DNA of 64,000 bases from Seison nebaliae (Eukaryota > Rotifera > Pararotatoria > Seisonacea > Seisonidae), in contig JALJEE010002436.1 in the NCBI GenBank assembly GCA_023231475.1, forward strand, positions 248,001 to 312,000, written 5' to 3'. The notes beneath the pieces are model-generated. The model was not told the origin of the DNA, ran no database searches, and worked only from the letters and a program-made list of their open reading frames with translations. Shown piece by piece: positions 10,795-22,681 of the stretch (within the stretch, counting starts at the first letter, position 1; every line of letters begins with the position of its first letter). A program made the translations under genes and the position numbers.

Positions 10795-11995
10795 ATGGCA
10801 CTTCCAGTTAATCCAGATATTGCCAGAGAATATCTCTCCAGCATTTTCATTAACAACAACGATACGTTATTATCGAAAACATATCGTAATTTAGATACAA
10901 GTCGTTTATTAAGATGTTTGAAGATTTTGAAAAATAAATTTAATTAAATTAATTATTTTATTCATTTTGATAGTGAAAGGCGACTCGGCACATGAGACTA
11001 CTGAATTGGAACGAGAATTAGCCCAATCACCTGAATTGATGGAAATGGCAATGTGTTTTCATTTTTCTTCCATAAACACATCTTTTATAATTTATAATAT
11101 AGATAAGTATCAACGACCATCCCATCATATGGCTCAAGTGGAAGTATCTCGTTCTCCTATGAAAATAGTAAAATATTCCGAGAAAGTGACAGCTCCTCAA
11201 AGTTTGGAAATTTTTAAATTTTACAAACTTTATTTGAATTTCAGATTTCAATTTATCATCAAGTCGTAAATCAGACACTCCGACTAATAAATCAGCTTTC
11301 TCTTCTTTCATCGATCAATTGAAAAGTCATAAAGTTGTCATTCCACCGTTTGCTAAATTTCGAATTTTCGATGCGAAAGTTTTCCGTTTTTTTTCTCACT
11401 CTAATTTCTCCAAATCCTTCCCAGTTATCATATTCATCAGATACAATACATCGTGAACAGATTCTCCATGTGAAATGTTCATTCATTCATATCAACAGTT
11501 AATATCAATTTATCGATAATTATTAATTTAAATTTGAATATTATTATTTGAATTTTTAGATGAATTATGTGAATATGGTTCGTCGTATACGAATGAACAA
11601 ACAGGATTATCTGACAAATTGGCGATCGCTCAAAAGAAGTGGCCAATGATAAATATTCATATTTTCCGATCAGCCACCGTTTCCCAATTCATTGGACTTT
11701 GTTTAGACAAAATCTTCCAACAATATCCCAATTTCCATTTGAGGTTCTTTTTTTGAACATTCTCTTCATTAAATTTAATTATATTTCCATTTTTCATTTG
11801 AATTTAAATAGAAGTAAAAATTTGGACGAATATTCGTTATATATGGCGGAGGATGATGGAACGATCGATTTCGATCTTCCTCCTTTAGAGAAAACGAAAA
11901 AAATTGGCGATTTCCATTTTGGTAAATATGCGCTACATCTTCCATCGAACGACCAATTATGTCGTGCATTAAATAAACGATTATCTATCAGATGA
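10795..11995 (+). CDS. MAPKAP1: SIN1/MAPKAP1-like TORC2 subunit, CRIM-only form
   Basis: Seven exons (10795-10915, 10974-11054, 11103-11201, 11245-11378, 11425-11497, 11560-11743, 11812-11995) join in phase to 291 residues. The N-terminus (MALPVNPDIAREYL) resembles the conserved SIN1 N-terminus. The C-terminal third is the CRIM domain: FRSATVSQFIGLCLDKI, then YSLYMAEDDGTIDFDLPPLE and FHFGKYAL. This matches the acidic-loop region that recruits TORC2 substrates such as AKT. SIN1 normally continues into a Ras-binding and a PH domain to about 500 residues; here a stop follows the CRIM directly and the next gene starts 130 bp later. The protein is therefore about half the usual length. An unseen downstream exon cannot be excluded but has little room. 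Confidence 0.8.
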
Positions 11996-12128
11996 TTTTT
12001 AATTTAATTGAACATAAATTTTTGAAATTTTCTATCTATAATTTTCTTTCTCAAATCTGACAGAATTTTTTTTGAAAAAATTTAAAATTAGAAGAAAATT
12101 TCAAATTTGTGAGTGATCGTCAATTGTG

Positions 12129-13182
12129 ATGGATTCCACCCAATTCGTCAATATCGAACGAGAATGCGTCAATCTATTCAATTCATCTGTCGCCGCATCA
12201 ACTTCGATTGAACGGAATTTGTTCGATTTAAAAGCGAAATTTGTCGATTTGAAAAGTTTCTTAGAAAAACGAATTGAAGAATTACCAGATACTGACGACG
12301 ACGATGATGACGTCGATGTTGATGAGGGTGAGAAAAGTGATGAGAAAATGGAGGAAGATTTAATTGGGAAAGAAGAAAGGAAAATGAATGAAAAAGAGAA
12401 GGAAAGTGACGAATTGATGGAAGAGAATAAGAAGAAAACTATTGACGAAGAATTTCGACAACAATTCAACACTACAAATGATAAAGCCTGTACAATTTTC
12501 AAACAAGTTCTCTTAGACAAACGAGCTGTTCACTCCTCCATCAATCGAGTGAGTAAAGCAATCGATAAAGTTCTATTTTTTATCAATTCTTCTTTCTCAT
12601 TCTATTTTAATTAGACTTATGTGGTTAAATCGAAAATATTCGACACTTTAGACGTTTCGAGAAAATCAAAAGATCAAAATTCAATTTTTTTATCAATTCA
12701 TGATTATCTCCTCCGATTCGATATGTTCGATGCGGCTAATGCTCTCCAAATCGTTATTCATTTTTCAATTATCTTAATTCGTTAATAAATAATTCGTTGC
12801 AGGAAACCAGTTTATCAGATCCTTCGGAGAAAGAGATTATGGAAAAAGGAAAGAAACAAATTGAACCGTTGAATCAAATGGTGAAGGATTTGCTCATTAA
12901 TCATTCCATCGATAGTACAACAACGTTTAAATTTTTCATTCAATATTTTTATTTATATTTTTATTCATTTTCAATTTTTGTAGATGGATAGAAAATATGG
13001 AAAAAGAGAAATCATCAGAATTCGCTATCGTCGACTTGTTATTTAATTTGAAGAAGAATTGTTTATTGGAGATGGTGGAACGTTTCCCGAAAGAATATTC
13101 ACAAAAACAAATTTTATGTTATTCAAGAAATTTCTCGAAATTCTCTACTTCTCATACAAAAGGTTTTCATTCTTATTTTCTA

Positions 13183-13216
<34 letters not shown>

Positions 13217-14005
13217 AATTATTTTACGTAGAAGTTCAAGAATTGATGGGAATGCAAATTTATTTGAGGAGTGACGTAGTGAATCAAGATCAATATCGAG
13301 ATTTATTCAACAATTATCGATGGTATGATTTATCGATGAAATTGAGAGAATGTTATTCGAATCATCTTCAGATTCCCATTTATTCTCCACTCTCCATCGC
13401 CGTCGAATGTGGATCTTATTGTTTCGCTGCCGTCGAGAATTTGGGAAATACAGTTCATTCTCATTTGGGAAAAATTTGTGATCGAGATGAATTACCGATC
13501 GATGTGAATGATCATTTATCCGTGTGTGAAAAGAGATCGAAACATTCGATTTTCTCTTGTCCAATATTGAAGCAGCAAACGACAGAATTCAATCCAGCTG
13601 TTCGATTGGAATGTGGACATGCAATTTCGAAAGAAGCACTCGTCAGATTGACTCATCCGCAGTTAGTGAAATTTATTTTATTTTTTCGTGTCACACATCG
13701 ACTCTTAAATTAACGAAATGTAAATTGAAGAGAAGGAGAGAAAGAGAAGGGAATTGAGAAGAGTAACAAAGAGGATATTTAACAGAAATTTTTAACGATA
13801 ATGATAATAGATTGTGTGTGATGGTTTTTGTGAGGGAAATTGAATCGAATTAAAAAATATTTTTTTCCTTCCCATCTCATCTCTCCTCTATTCTCCAAAT
13901 AGTACAAATAGACGACGGTATAAACGATCGAATCATCATGTGAAATGTCCATATTGTCCGAAAGAGATAAATCCGGAAAATGCAAAACTGTTAAAGTTCT
14001 GTTGA
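12129..14005 (+). CDS. RMND5A: RMND5 (GID2-like) subunit of the CTLH/GID ubiquitin ligase
   Basis: Six exons (12129-12569, 12615-12752, 12803-12924, 12984-13162, 13232-13661, 13903-14005) join in phase to 470 residues. The N-terminal helical part contains an acidic insert (residues about 55-110) and SSINRVSKAIDK, matching the RMND5 signature. CTLH/CRA-type helices follow. The C-terminal RING-like domain has CPILKQQTTEFNP, LECGHAISKEALVRL and KCPYCP; its second half sits on the last exon after a 241-bp intron, the longest of this gene. In other animals RMND5 pairs with MAEA as the catalytic RING dimer of the CTLH E3 complex. The divergent RING lacks some canonical zinc ligands, as is usual for this family. 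A TTA repeat lies in intron 5. Confidence 0.9.
13190..13217. repeat. (TTA)n microsatellite in RMND5 intron
   Basis: A run of TTA/ATT units lies inside a short intron just before the exon encoding ELMGMQIYL. It has no evident function. Confidence 0.8.
13662..13902 (+). other. Longest intron of the RMND5 gene
   Basis: A 241-bp intron separates the two halves of the RING-like domain (CGHAIS... and KCPYCP). It is four to five times the usual intron length here and purine-rich in its first half. Splicing GT at 13662 and AG at 13901-13902 keeps the frame. Confidence 0.7.
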
Positions 14006-14375
14006 TGGATAAACAGATAAAAAGATGATGGATAAATGAGTTAATGAATAATGGTGATGAAGAAGAAGAACAACGATTAATTTCATGGTAATTGGGAAGA
14101 GAAGATATGTTATTATGATAATAATCTTTTTCTTTGAAATAAAGCAGAAAAAAGAAAAAACTAAAAAGATAATAAAATTAATCAAAAAAAAAATGACCGG
14201 GAAATAAAGAGTTTTGATGAATTACAAATATCTTTCATCTCTTCCAAAAAAAAAAATGAGATTTTTCTTCATATACACATCAAAATTAATCTTTTTTCGA
14301 TTGTCCTTCACATCATAAATTTTTCAATTTCTCATTCTTAATCCTTAAACGGAAATTACGAAGATCATCAAGAAA
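14006..14375. other. Convergent 3' intergenic region, RMND5 / TAF6
   Basis: About 370 bp between two stop codons facing each other. AATAAA-type polyadenylation motifs for the plus-strand gene occur near 14140 and 14203. Purine-rich A tracts are common. No ORF of note. Confidence 0.5.
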
Positions 14376-17300
14376 TCATTTACGAAAATTTTGAACATTA
14401 TTATTATTATTCAAATTCGAATTATTGAATGATTTCTTAGCATAATTGTAACCGTTCGGTTGATTCGGATATTGATTGACAGAATTGAAATTAGAAAGGG
14501 AATTAATCGATGCCGATGATATTGATGATGATGATTCATTCCTACTCACATTATTATTATTATTATTATTTTGACGAAAATTATTGGAAAATTGATGACG
14601 TTGATGATTCTCATTATTATTTGTTATTTGATCATCCTGAATTATGTTTGGAGGAGGAATAGAATTTCCGTTATTATTATTATGATGATGATTCTGTTGT
14701 GAAAAGTTGGGAACGAATGGAACATGAATCGATTGTTTAGATTCATAAGCCATATCTGAAACAGATTTATGGGGAAGAATCGTGGTAATTGGACCGTTCG
14801 TATTTCGAAAATTATTTTTCTCATTATTATTCATGAAATGATGATGGGTTTGAGAATCGATTATACTTCCGCCATTATTCGATCTCATTTTTTTCGCGAC
14901 GTGAATTGAATTTCCTTCTTGACGAATAGCGGAAACGTGAGAAACGGTATAGGATTCCTGAGCAGGTTTATTTGGAATGCAAGTTGAAGTAGTTTGTTTT
15001 AACATGGGATTTACACGTGAAGCATTTCTCATCGCATTTCTATTCATCATATTATTCGTGATATGTGTCGATTTTTGATCTTTGTTTATCGTCGATTTCA
15101 TATAATTAGACGGAAATTTTACATTATCTGCTTTTGGTACTGATATTCCTCTTTGATTTGAAGTTGGAACTGTTGTCACCATCATCGGTTTAATCTCGAC
15201 GAGATTCTTCTTTTTCGATCGTTCCAATTGAAGAGCATTCGCTTTCAATTGTTCAGATTTGTCACGCGAAATAAGTTTTTGAGCCATAATCTTTCGAAAT
15301 ATTCTCTCACCTATAAATAAATGAATTTGAATTATTATTATTTGTTTATATTATTATTTGGAAATTTAAAAAAAAAAACCCATAAATGATCCATATTTCT
15401 TCACCAGATAATCATGATCGACATCGAATAAAGTTTTATAATGTCCCAATCGTTTCTTCGATTCCATTTTTCTTTGGAAATCTTCGTTCGACATATTTTT
15501 ATATTCACAAATTTTAAGCGTATCGGAACGCATAATCGTCACAATAATTTCCTTAAAATTTTCAAAGATAAATCTCAATAAAAATGAAAAAAAAACGATT
15601 AACAGCTAATTCATCACAAACGGTAACGAAATCCGAACTATTATCTGTTGTTCTTTCAATACTATTAATTCGGACCATAATCGGTTCGATGACTGGTAAA
15701 ATTAATTTCCTGGAAATCTAAAGAATATATATATATATATACATATATTGATGGAATTATGATGATTATGATGGAATTTGAACTTCGATACCAAAACTAT
15801 GTGCTAAATTGATACAACCATAAATCGATCCGACGGACACTTCTGGTTGTTCGACATCACATAACAATTTTCGAATTACTTTTATGATACGATATTTTAA
15901 ACGATTTTCAGGTGTGGCATGATTCTTGACGATTTCTTCGAGTGCTTTACATGCCAATTTTCTTAGAATCCAATGATTCTCATATGTCTCACATGTGACT
16001 TTGAAAGAGAGTGCACAATTCATACAACAAGGAACGATATCATCGATATATTGATGAATTGCTGAGACGATATATTTATTTTGTACAAGTGATCTCACCA
16101 TTCGAATAAGATAAATGAGAACTGCCATATTCTTCAAAATACAATTCAATTGAATACCATCAACAATGAAAGTTACAAGACGAGGTAACAAATGAATGAT
16201 ACATGGATCACTTTGTATCGTTTTCAAAGTTTCACTTCGTTTATCTTCTGATTGACCCACACACGGTTCCGTCAAATCAACAAAATATGATTGTTGTTCT
16301 AATGAAAAATCGTGAACATTATTCAATTGTGATTGAATGATAATGGATGACATCGATCCAATGGAATTCACATCAGTTTGATTCGTTTTCAATATCATCG
16401 ATTGATATCGTCGAAGACGATTCTCTTCCACTTTGGCTAGACGACGTCTCATTGCATCAATATCCATTTCATAATTCTCTACTGACATACTCTTATTCTT
16501 AGCTAGCCAATTTTGCATATATACATTCTGCAATTGTTTCGTCGCATCTCTTACTCGATTACTCAATTTTTGATATTGGGAAACTGATTCGAAAATATTT
16601 TTCTCTGAAATATCTTCATCATCTTCCAATTGAATTTGTTCTTCATTCATTTCACATGATGTACTAACGACATTAGATGAAGATTCATCAGTCATAGTAA
16701 TGTCAAGTTGGTTAGCGGGAAGAGTGACATCATTCTTATTCAGTTTATTCGATATCTCACCATGACTCACTTTCACGTAATTGTTGATGGAATTGTTGAA
16801 AGAGAGTGCTAATTTTGCTTGAATGATTAAAGGATTCGATGGTTGTTGTTTTTGAGATTGAGGTATATTTTTCGTTGTTGTCATTCCAATCACTTGTCCA
16901 TCATTTCCACCAGAAGATGACACAGCTGTTGATATCGTCGTCGAAGTTGTAGTGGGAGTGATAGATAATTTGGAGGAAGAATAATCGCCAATTTCCGTAC
17001 AACCGTCAGCATTATAATTATTAGCTTGAGTCAATTGTAATTGAGAATGAACGTTACGAGCACCGAGAAGTGCAGGATTGAAAACCATCGTAGATGTCGT
17101 TGTTGTAGTAGTAATTGTTGTTGTTGTTGTTTGTGATGTTTTTTCATTTTCTCCTATATTCGATGTTGTTGTTGTTGTGATTGTTGTTGTTATTGGTGTG
17201 GTGGATGATGAAGAAAGATTTTTATCATTTTTATTCAATTTCGTTTCAATTAAATTCTCTTCCGTTTCTTTCTTATCGTTGGTCGATTGAATTTTCGTTC

Positions 17301-18472
17301 TTCCATTTTTCCCAGTTCCAAAAACGTTGGGTGGAGGACGTTGATGTTTCGACACCAATTCCAACGTCGAAATGAGTGAGGTGGTTGACACTTGGAAGTT
17401 GGTGGAAACGAATCGACGATGTAAACGATTTGAGGTTAAATATGCCAAATAAATGTGACGACATCGAACATCTTCTTTTTTAATTCTTCGTCTCAATTGA
17501 ACATTCTTCAATGAATTCAATCGAACTTCTTCCACATTCTGATCATCATTATCATCCTCAACAGCGATCGGATAAATTCGATTATCATCAGTCGCTACGA
17601 TTTTCGGATTTTGATAGAGTGTCGGTTGAATTCCTTCAATCGCCAACCAATGAACACAAAGTTTTGGCATTTGTTGTCGCAGATATTTACTCTTTCGTCT
17701 CACACGTCTTAAATCGATGAATCGATCACCATATACTAAAGTTTGTTGTCCTGTTGGACGTTTCGTCGTCTCTTTAGTTGTGGTTGTTGAATAATCAATT
17801 TTTCCCATTTCTTCCGCACTTAATCGTATTCGTTTAATCTGATCGGAACGTCGTTCACTATTTTCCCCATTATTCTTCTTCATATACAAATTCCCAACAT
17901 ATGAGGAACCTTTCGAATCATTCTGATGGAATGAGATCTGATCTATTCGATCAACGGCCGAAGAAAATAACTAAAAAAAAATTTTAAATTAAAAAAAATC
18001 ATAAAAATATTTTTAAAAAAAAAACTTTTTCATTTTGTCTTTTGAATGCTGTTGTGATATGATTCTGATTTATTTTCGACGTTCTCGTCACTCTTGCATG
18101 AGTGACTGCATTACTGATAATCGATCGTAATCGTTCAATTAAAGCTGAATTGATCATTCGACAACATTCATCGGAAAATAGATAATTATCTGTGGGAACT
18201 TGACCATTTTGTGAGGCGATATTCTTGATATATGCCGACGAGAACATCAAACTTTCGTCGTCATTATAAGTCACGTAATTGGACATGTCTCCTCGATTTG
18301 GATTCGATTCACCATGTCCCGTATTGAACGTGGATGACGTTGTTTTACCTGATTGGCCTTGTTGTGATGCATTTGTCGATGATTGAGTAGTTGAAGTGTT
18401 TGTTATTGTTACATGTTGTTGAGAGGATGTGGTAGGAGCGGATGAGATGGATCGATTGACTTGTTTGTTCAT
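14376..18472 (-). CDS. TAF6: TAF6, TFIID subunit with histone fold and HEAT domain
   Basis: Five exons (18472-18026, 17970-15784, 15717-15604, 15551-15380, 15310-14376) join in phase to about 1,284 residues, roughly twice a typical TAF6. Residues about 75-150 form the N-terminal histone fold (MFSSAYIKNIASQ, then MINSALIERLRSIISNA). A long Thr/Ser/Asn-rich linker follows. Residues about 705-930 match the TAF6 C-terminal HEAT domain: QSYFVDLTEP, LKTIQSDPCIIHLLPRLVTF, NHWILRKLACKALEEIV and VGSIYGCINLAHSFGIE. After KRLGHYKTLFDV the C-terminus is an Asn-rich low-complexity tail. TAF6 pairs with TAF9 in TFIID at core promoters. The extra length comes from low-complexity segments. The C-terminal Asn-rich frame could look like a separate gene, but the phase-matched introns tie it in. 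Confidence 0.88.
15723..15746. repeat. (AT)n microsatellite in TAF6 intron
   Basis: An imperfect run of AT units with one TAC interruption lies inside the intron separating TAF6 exons 2 and 3. Confidence 0.8.
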
Positions 18473-19470
18473 TTAAATCGATCGTCGATGATTTAAGAGA
18501 AGTTACAATTCTTCTCCTTCTGAATTAAACTTTTAACAAAGAAGAAAATCTGAAGATTTCTCTTTTTAGAATCAACCGATTTTCATCTGGAAATCTCATT
18601 CCATTTTCTCTCTTATTCTCGATAATTCAATAATTTCAAATAATGATCTTTTCGATTTGATGGTTTTTTAAGAAGTTCACTTCTAGATATCTTCTCGTTC
18701 TAATTATGGATTCTGTCGAGAACTTCATTTCGAGATTATAAAATCGACACCCAACACAAACGACACGACACAAACGAGAACAAAAGAAGAACAAATACAT
18801 TAAAGAATTCGTAGAAAGATGAAATGGAATAGAGAATTCTTCAAATTTTATTTTTAAATGAATTAAAATCATTTCCATCCTCAGGAAGTGGAATGGAACG
18901 GAACAAATTTCCTAAATATTCCATTAAACAATTAGTAAATTTTTTACATTCCAATAAAAGAATTGAAAATAAATTTTGACTTCTCATCTTAATTCAAATT
19001 TCCCTACACGTGCGAATAAATGAATTCTCATCTATCGAACGACATCTTGTCAATAGAGACATGTGGCAATCTGATGCGAAGATATGATAGATCACGCACA
19101 CTCTTAAAAACAACCAGACATTTCATTTTCGTTCGCTGCGAATTAACTCGAAAGAAAGAAAAAGAAAAGTTAAATCGTTCTTCCTTCATTCTTTTATAGT
19201 TGCCTTCCCAGCCACTTATATACTCTTCTACCACACTCCAACATGGACAACACGTATATTTATGCACATCGACATCATACACTCATGTCTAAGGAACAAT
19301 TCTCCAATTATTCAACTCAAAAATTTGGCTCCATCAACGGAAATTTTATTAATATGAACAAAGCGTGGAGTAAATACATGACTAATAACAGTTATTTGGA
19401 GTAACCGATAAGAAAAGGCTGGACAACTGAAATGAGAAAATAAACAAATTAAATTTCTTCACGAATTTCT
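18473..19470. other. Intergenic region between nanos 3' end and TAF6 start
   Basis: About 1 kb. It should contain the TAF6 promoter and the nanos 3' UTR. I see two minus-strand open frames of 80-84 codons (18878-18636, 19282-19028) with no domain, signal peptide or splice logic, and do not call them genes. The nanos 3' UTR might hold translational control elements, but none is recognisable to me. Confidence 0.4.
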
Positions 19471-20291
19471 TTATTTCTTCAACGGACAATAACTCTTCGT
19501 ATGAGCTCCGTTTCCCGTTTCACCACACAAAGGACACGTATATGAGCGTAATATCGGACATTGAATCACCTTGCCATCTCTCGACTTCAGACAATGACTT
19601 TTGTAAATTTCTGGTCTTTCACCTAAAACAATTAAATTAAATTAAAATTTTCAAATATTTAAACATAAATTTAAATTAGCAATTTCATAAAACTATAATC
19701 ATGAAATGTTTTTTTTTTGAAAATATAAATTTAAATTTTCTTTAAAAACATTTAATTTTCCAATTAAAATTAGAAAAATGAAAATTTTAAAGGAAAATTT
19801 AACGAACCATTTTTTCGACAGAAAACACATGATAAATTGAGATGACCAAATCGTTTCGACATTTCAGCCAACGGCGCCAGATCATAATCGTTACTTCGAA
19901 GTGGTAAATTTATTTTGGTCTCATTCGAATTATTCGTCGATGTTCTCACTTCATTTTCTTGACATGGATCTGACAACCATTTGAGGAGACGAGTTGTTTT
20001 CCGTTTTTCTTTATTAGTTGATGTTGTTGTTGATTTGAATGAATAATTCTTCTCGTTCTCTTTGTTGATTGGGGATGGATGTTGACATTGTTGGAAAGGG
20101 TTGATTGCCATAAATGATTTGTATCGATCAATTAATTGTCTTTGAGTTTCCAACGTGGAATTTTCAATTGAATTTAATGATGAATTGGAATGATATGATG
20201 GTGGTGGAACATATGACATGAAATTGAAATTATTGACGGTCATATTATCGCCGGATGGATTCGTTTCCAAATGAGAGATGGATGGATTCAT
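19471..20291 (-). CDS. nos: Nanos translational repressor
   Basis: Two exons (20291-19808, 19622-19471) join in phase to 211 residues. The C-terminus carries the paired CCHC nanos zinc fingers: [18 protein letters not shown], then GKVIQC, and next [17 protein letters not shown]. The second finger fits C-x2-C-x7-H-x4-C exactly. In the first finger, eleven residues separate His from the last Cys; the classical spacing is ten. The N-terminal 150 residues are low-complexity Ser/Asn/Thr-rich, as in other nanos proteins. Known nanos proteins act with Pumilio to repress mRNAs in germ cells and embryos. The intron falls between the second and third zinc ligand of finger one. The call is firm. Confidence 0.95.
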
Positions 20292-20535
20292 TTGAATGAT
20301 ATTATTAGTAGAAAAAATGGAAAGTTGATGAATTGAATAAGTGAAAGTTCATTTGACTTAAATATCAAGAACAATTTCAAACAGATAAGCGGCAAATGAA
20401 GTTGCTACATTTTTATCAATTTGGAAGTGTTAATTGGAAAATGAAATCGATCAAATATTTATCATAAATTTTTTTAGAAGAAAGAATAGCGACATCTAAT
20501 TCATCAATTAGTGATCAAAAAACGGAAATGATCCT

Positions 20536-20572
<37 letters not shown>

Positions 20573-20664
20573 AATTCAACATTGATAAATGATATTAGTT
20601 CCGTCCAATTTATCATTCAGATAACATACTAATTGATTGAGATGATTCGATCAGATCGAACTGA
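20292..20664. other. Intergenic region upstream of nanos
   Basis: About 370 bp between the nanos start and the MTMR stop, both on the minus strand. It should hold the nanos promoter. The only distinctive content is a CT-dinucleotide tract at 20531-20570. Confidence 0.4.
20531..20570. repeat. (CT)n microsatellite upstream of nanos
   Basis: A nearly pure CT run about 40 bp long. On the minus (nanos-sense) strand it reads as GA repeats about 240-280 bp upstream of the ATG. Such GA tracts bind GAGA-type factors in some arthropods, but here this is only a possibility. Confidence 0.85.
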
Positions 20665-22681
20665 CTACATTTTTATCATCGTCAACTTCTTTCGCAATTC
20701 TTCCGCTTCCACATTCAATCGCACCGTTCTCTCCAACGCTCCATTCAACAATTTCCTCTTTTCCCTTTGGACGTTGGCAGGAAGAAAGACGAACCGTCCA
20801 TAAAATGACCACCAAAATTTCTTTAGAAAAAAATTTAAAAATTTGAAAAAAAAAAGAAAGAATTAACAAATGTCTTCGGTTCCATATTAGGAGTAAGAAT
20901 TAATTCATCATTTTCAAAATAAAATTTATTTGTTAATTTATTCCGAATCGCAGAATGACACATCCACGACCATAAAGAAATAGTATTCTTTTCAATTAAT
21001 TCTCGTTCATTCGGATAGTTTTGAAGGAATGTCCCGAAAGAAGAACTATAAGAATTAGTCGCTAAAATGACAAGGAAATCCGTATTGAATTGAAATGTTG
21101 TTGGGAATTGTTGAATTAGTTGATAAACGGAATCGAGAAACAAAAGAAATATGGGCGCTGGCGATTCCATCGTTTTCAGACAAATTTTACTATTCAAATT
21201 ATTATTCAAATTATTATTATTTGACATGTTATTATTATTATTATTGTTGTTATTATTGGTGAATTGGAAGATTGTAGAGGAACGATTAGCAAACGGATGA
21301 CCAACATTGAACCAATCCAATAAGATGAGTTGAATGAAACCGTCATATGTTCGATATTTTTTTTCTTGAAGAATTTTCACGAGAGATGAAATGACACAAG
21401 TTAAATCGACTCCCGTCATATCTTGTAAGAGAAGATGATAAGTGTCATTACTTTCCTTTAAATTCATCGATCCAAATAGAAGTAATGATGAAATGATCAT
21501 TGAGGAACGAATGGCATTTCTCACATTCACTAACCATTTCCCACATAAACTCAACCATTGATTCTTTGATGGTTTCAATTCGTCACTATCATTCACTTCT
21601 TCTGTCGGTTTGATGGTTTCTTTAATTATCGATTCATTCGTTCGATTTAATAAACCTTCAAAATATAAAATAATTTAAAATAATATTTTAATTAATAATT
21701 AATTAATTAATTTTAACTATTCATCATATCAGAGAAAGAGGAGATAATTCGATTAGTATCTAATTGAATTAATGACAAATCGAATCGAGTGGAATTTTGA
21801 AGGAATTTCCAATAACCGACTGAATATTTGGGAATTGTCATTTGTTGATCCAAACAAATTATCAATCCAGTATTAGTCGGACAATAATATTTCATGATTG
21901 ATTTCAAATTCATATCTGATTGAATGGTAGACGATGACGATGACGATATTGAAACGGAAAACGGTGAAGTGAATTTTTCATTTTGAGCGAATTGAGCCGA
22001 ACGAAAGAGAAGTGTTTGTCTCCTTTGACAGATATAAGTGATGAGTGGAAATCGAAATAATTCGAAACATTTCATTCCATGACGAATATGATTCTCTGTC
22101 AATTTGTCTGATATACAAATTTTCCTTTCATACGAATTAATGAGAGAATTATTATTATCAAATAATTTCCATTTCATCAATTTTTCCGTTTTTTTATTCA
22201 ATTCCTTCAATTCTTCTTCTTTATCAATTCGGATGGAATGTTCGAGTGGAAGTGAGAAATTAGGAGCAAACGAACAAACATGTTTCTTATAAATTTTATA
22301 AAAAGAAATTTGACGTGAAAGAAATTGGACAAATTCATCCAAATTTGAAATATTGATGAATTTCATTTGAAAATAATCGATCGTTTTCAAAACCACTTTT
22401 ATCAATTGACTCTCATAAAATAAAAGATAATGATCAATCGATTCAATTGGTAATTGGAACGGTTTCTTCTTTGGTTCATTCTCATTATAAATGATGAGAA
22501 TCGCATTACAAATATTCAATTTCCCTTTTAACCATTTAGAGTTTGGTCGTTGGAAATGAATTGAGGCCGAATAGAGACAATTATCACGGAAAATTTCATA
22601 TTCCAATTTATCATATTCTTTCATTGTATTCTCTCGTAAGAAAGTGCAACATCTCTTCTCATCATAATGACGTGATAACAT
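20665..22681 (-). CDS. Myotubularin-related pseudophosphatase, MTMR10/12 type
   Basis: Three exons (22681-21718, 21655-20868, 20820-20665) join in phase to 635 residues. The first ~110 residues look like the PH-GRAM domain (KWLKGKLNICNAILIIYNE). The myotubularin core follows: FRFPLITYICQRRQTLLFRSAQ-like segment near residue 215, then YHLLLQDMTGVDLTCVISSL at about 390, YRTYDGFIQLILLDWFNVGH, and PAPIFLLFLDSVYQLIQQFP. Active myotubularins carry CSDGWDRT at the catalytic loop; here this is LLQDMTGVDLTC, so the Cys-x5-Arg is gone, as in MTMR10-12. Such members usually act as partners for active phosphoinositide 3-phosphatases. A poly-Asn insert (TTA/ATT repeat near 21220-21260) interrupts the fold after VGHPFANRS. 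The C-terminus is coiled-coil-like (RTVRLNVEAEELRKKL). Confidence 0.85.

Noticed and set aside
14376-15310. Separate Asn-rich gene starting at MAQKLISRDK
   Set aside because: A phase-matched 68-bp intron joins it to the upstream TAF6 exon (KKYGSFMG|ERIFRKIMAQK), so it is the TAF6 C-terminus.
18636-19282. Two small minus-strand frames between nanos and TAF6
   Set aside because: No domain, signal peptide, splice-phase support or plausible codon pattern.
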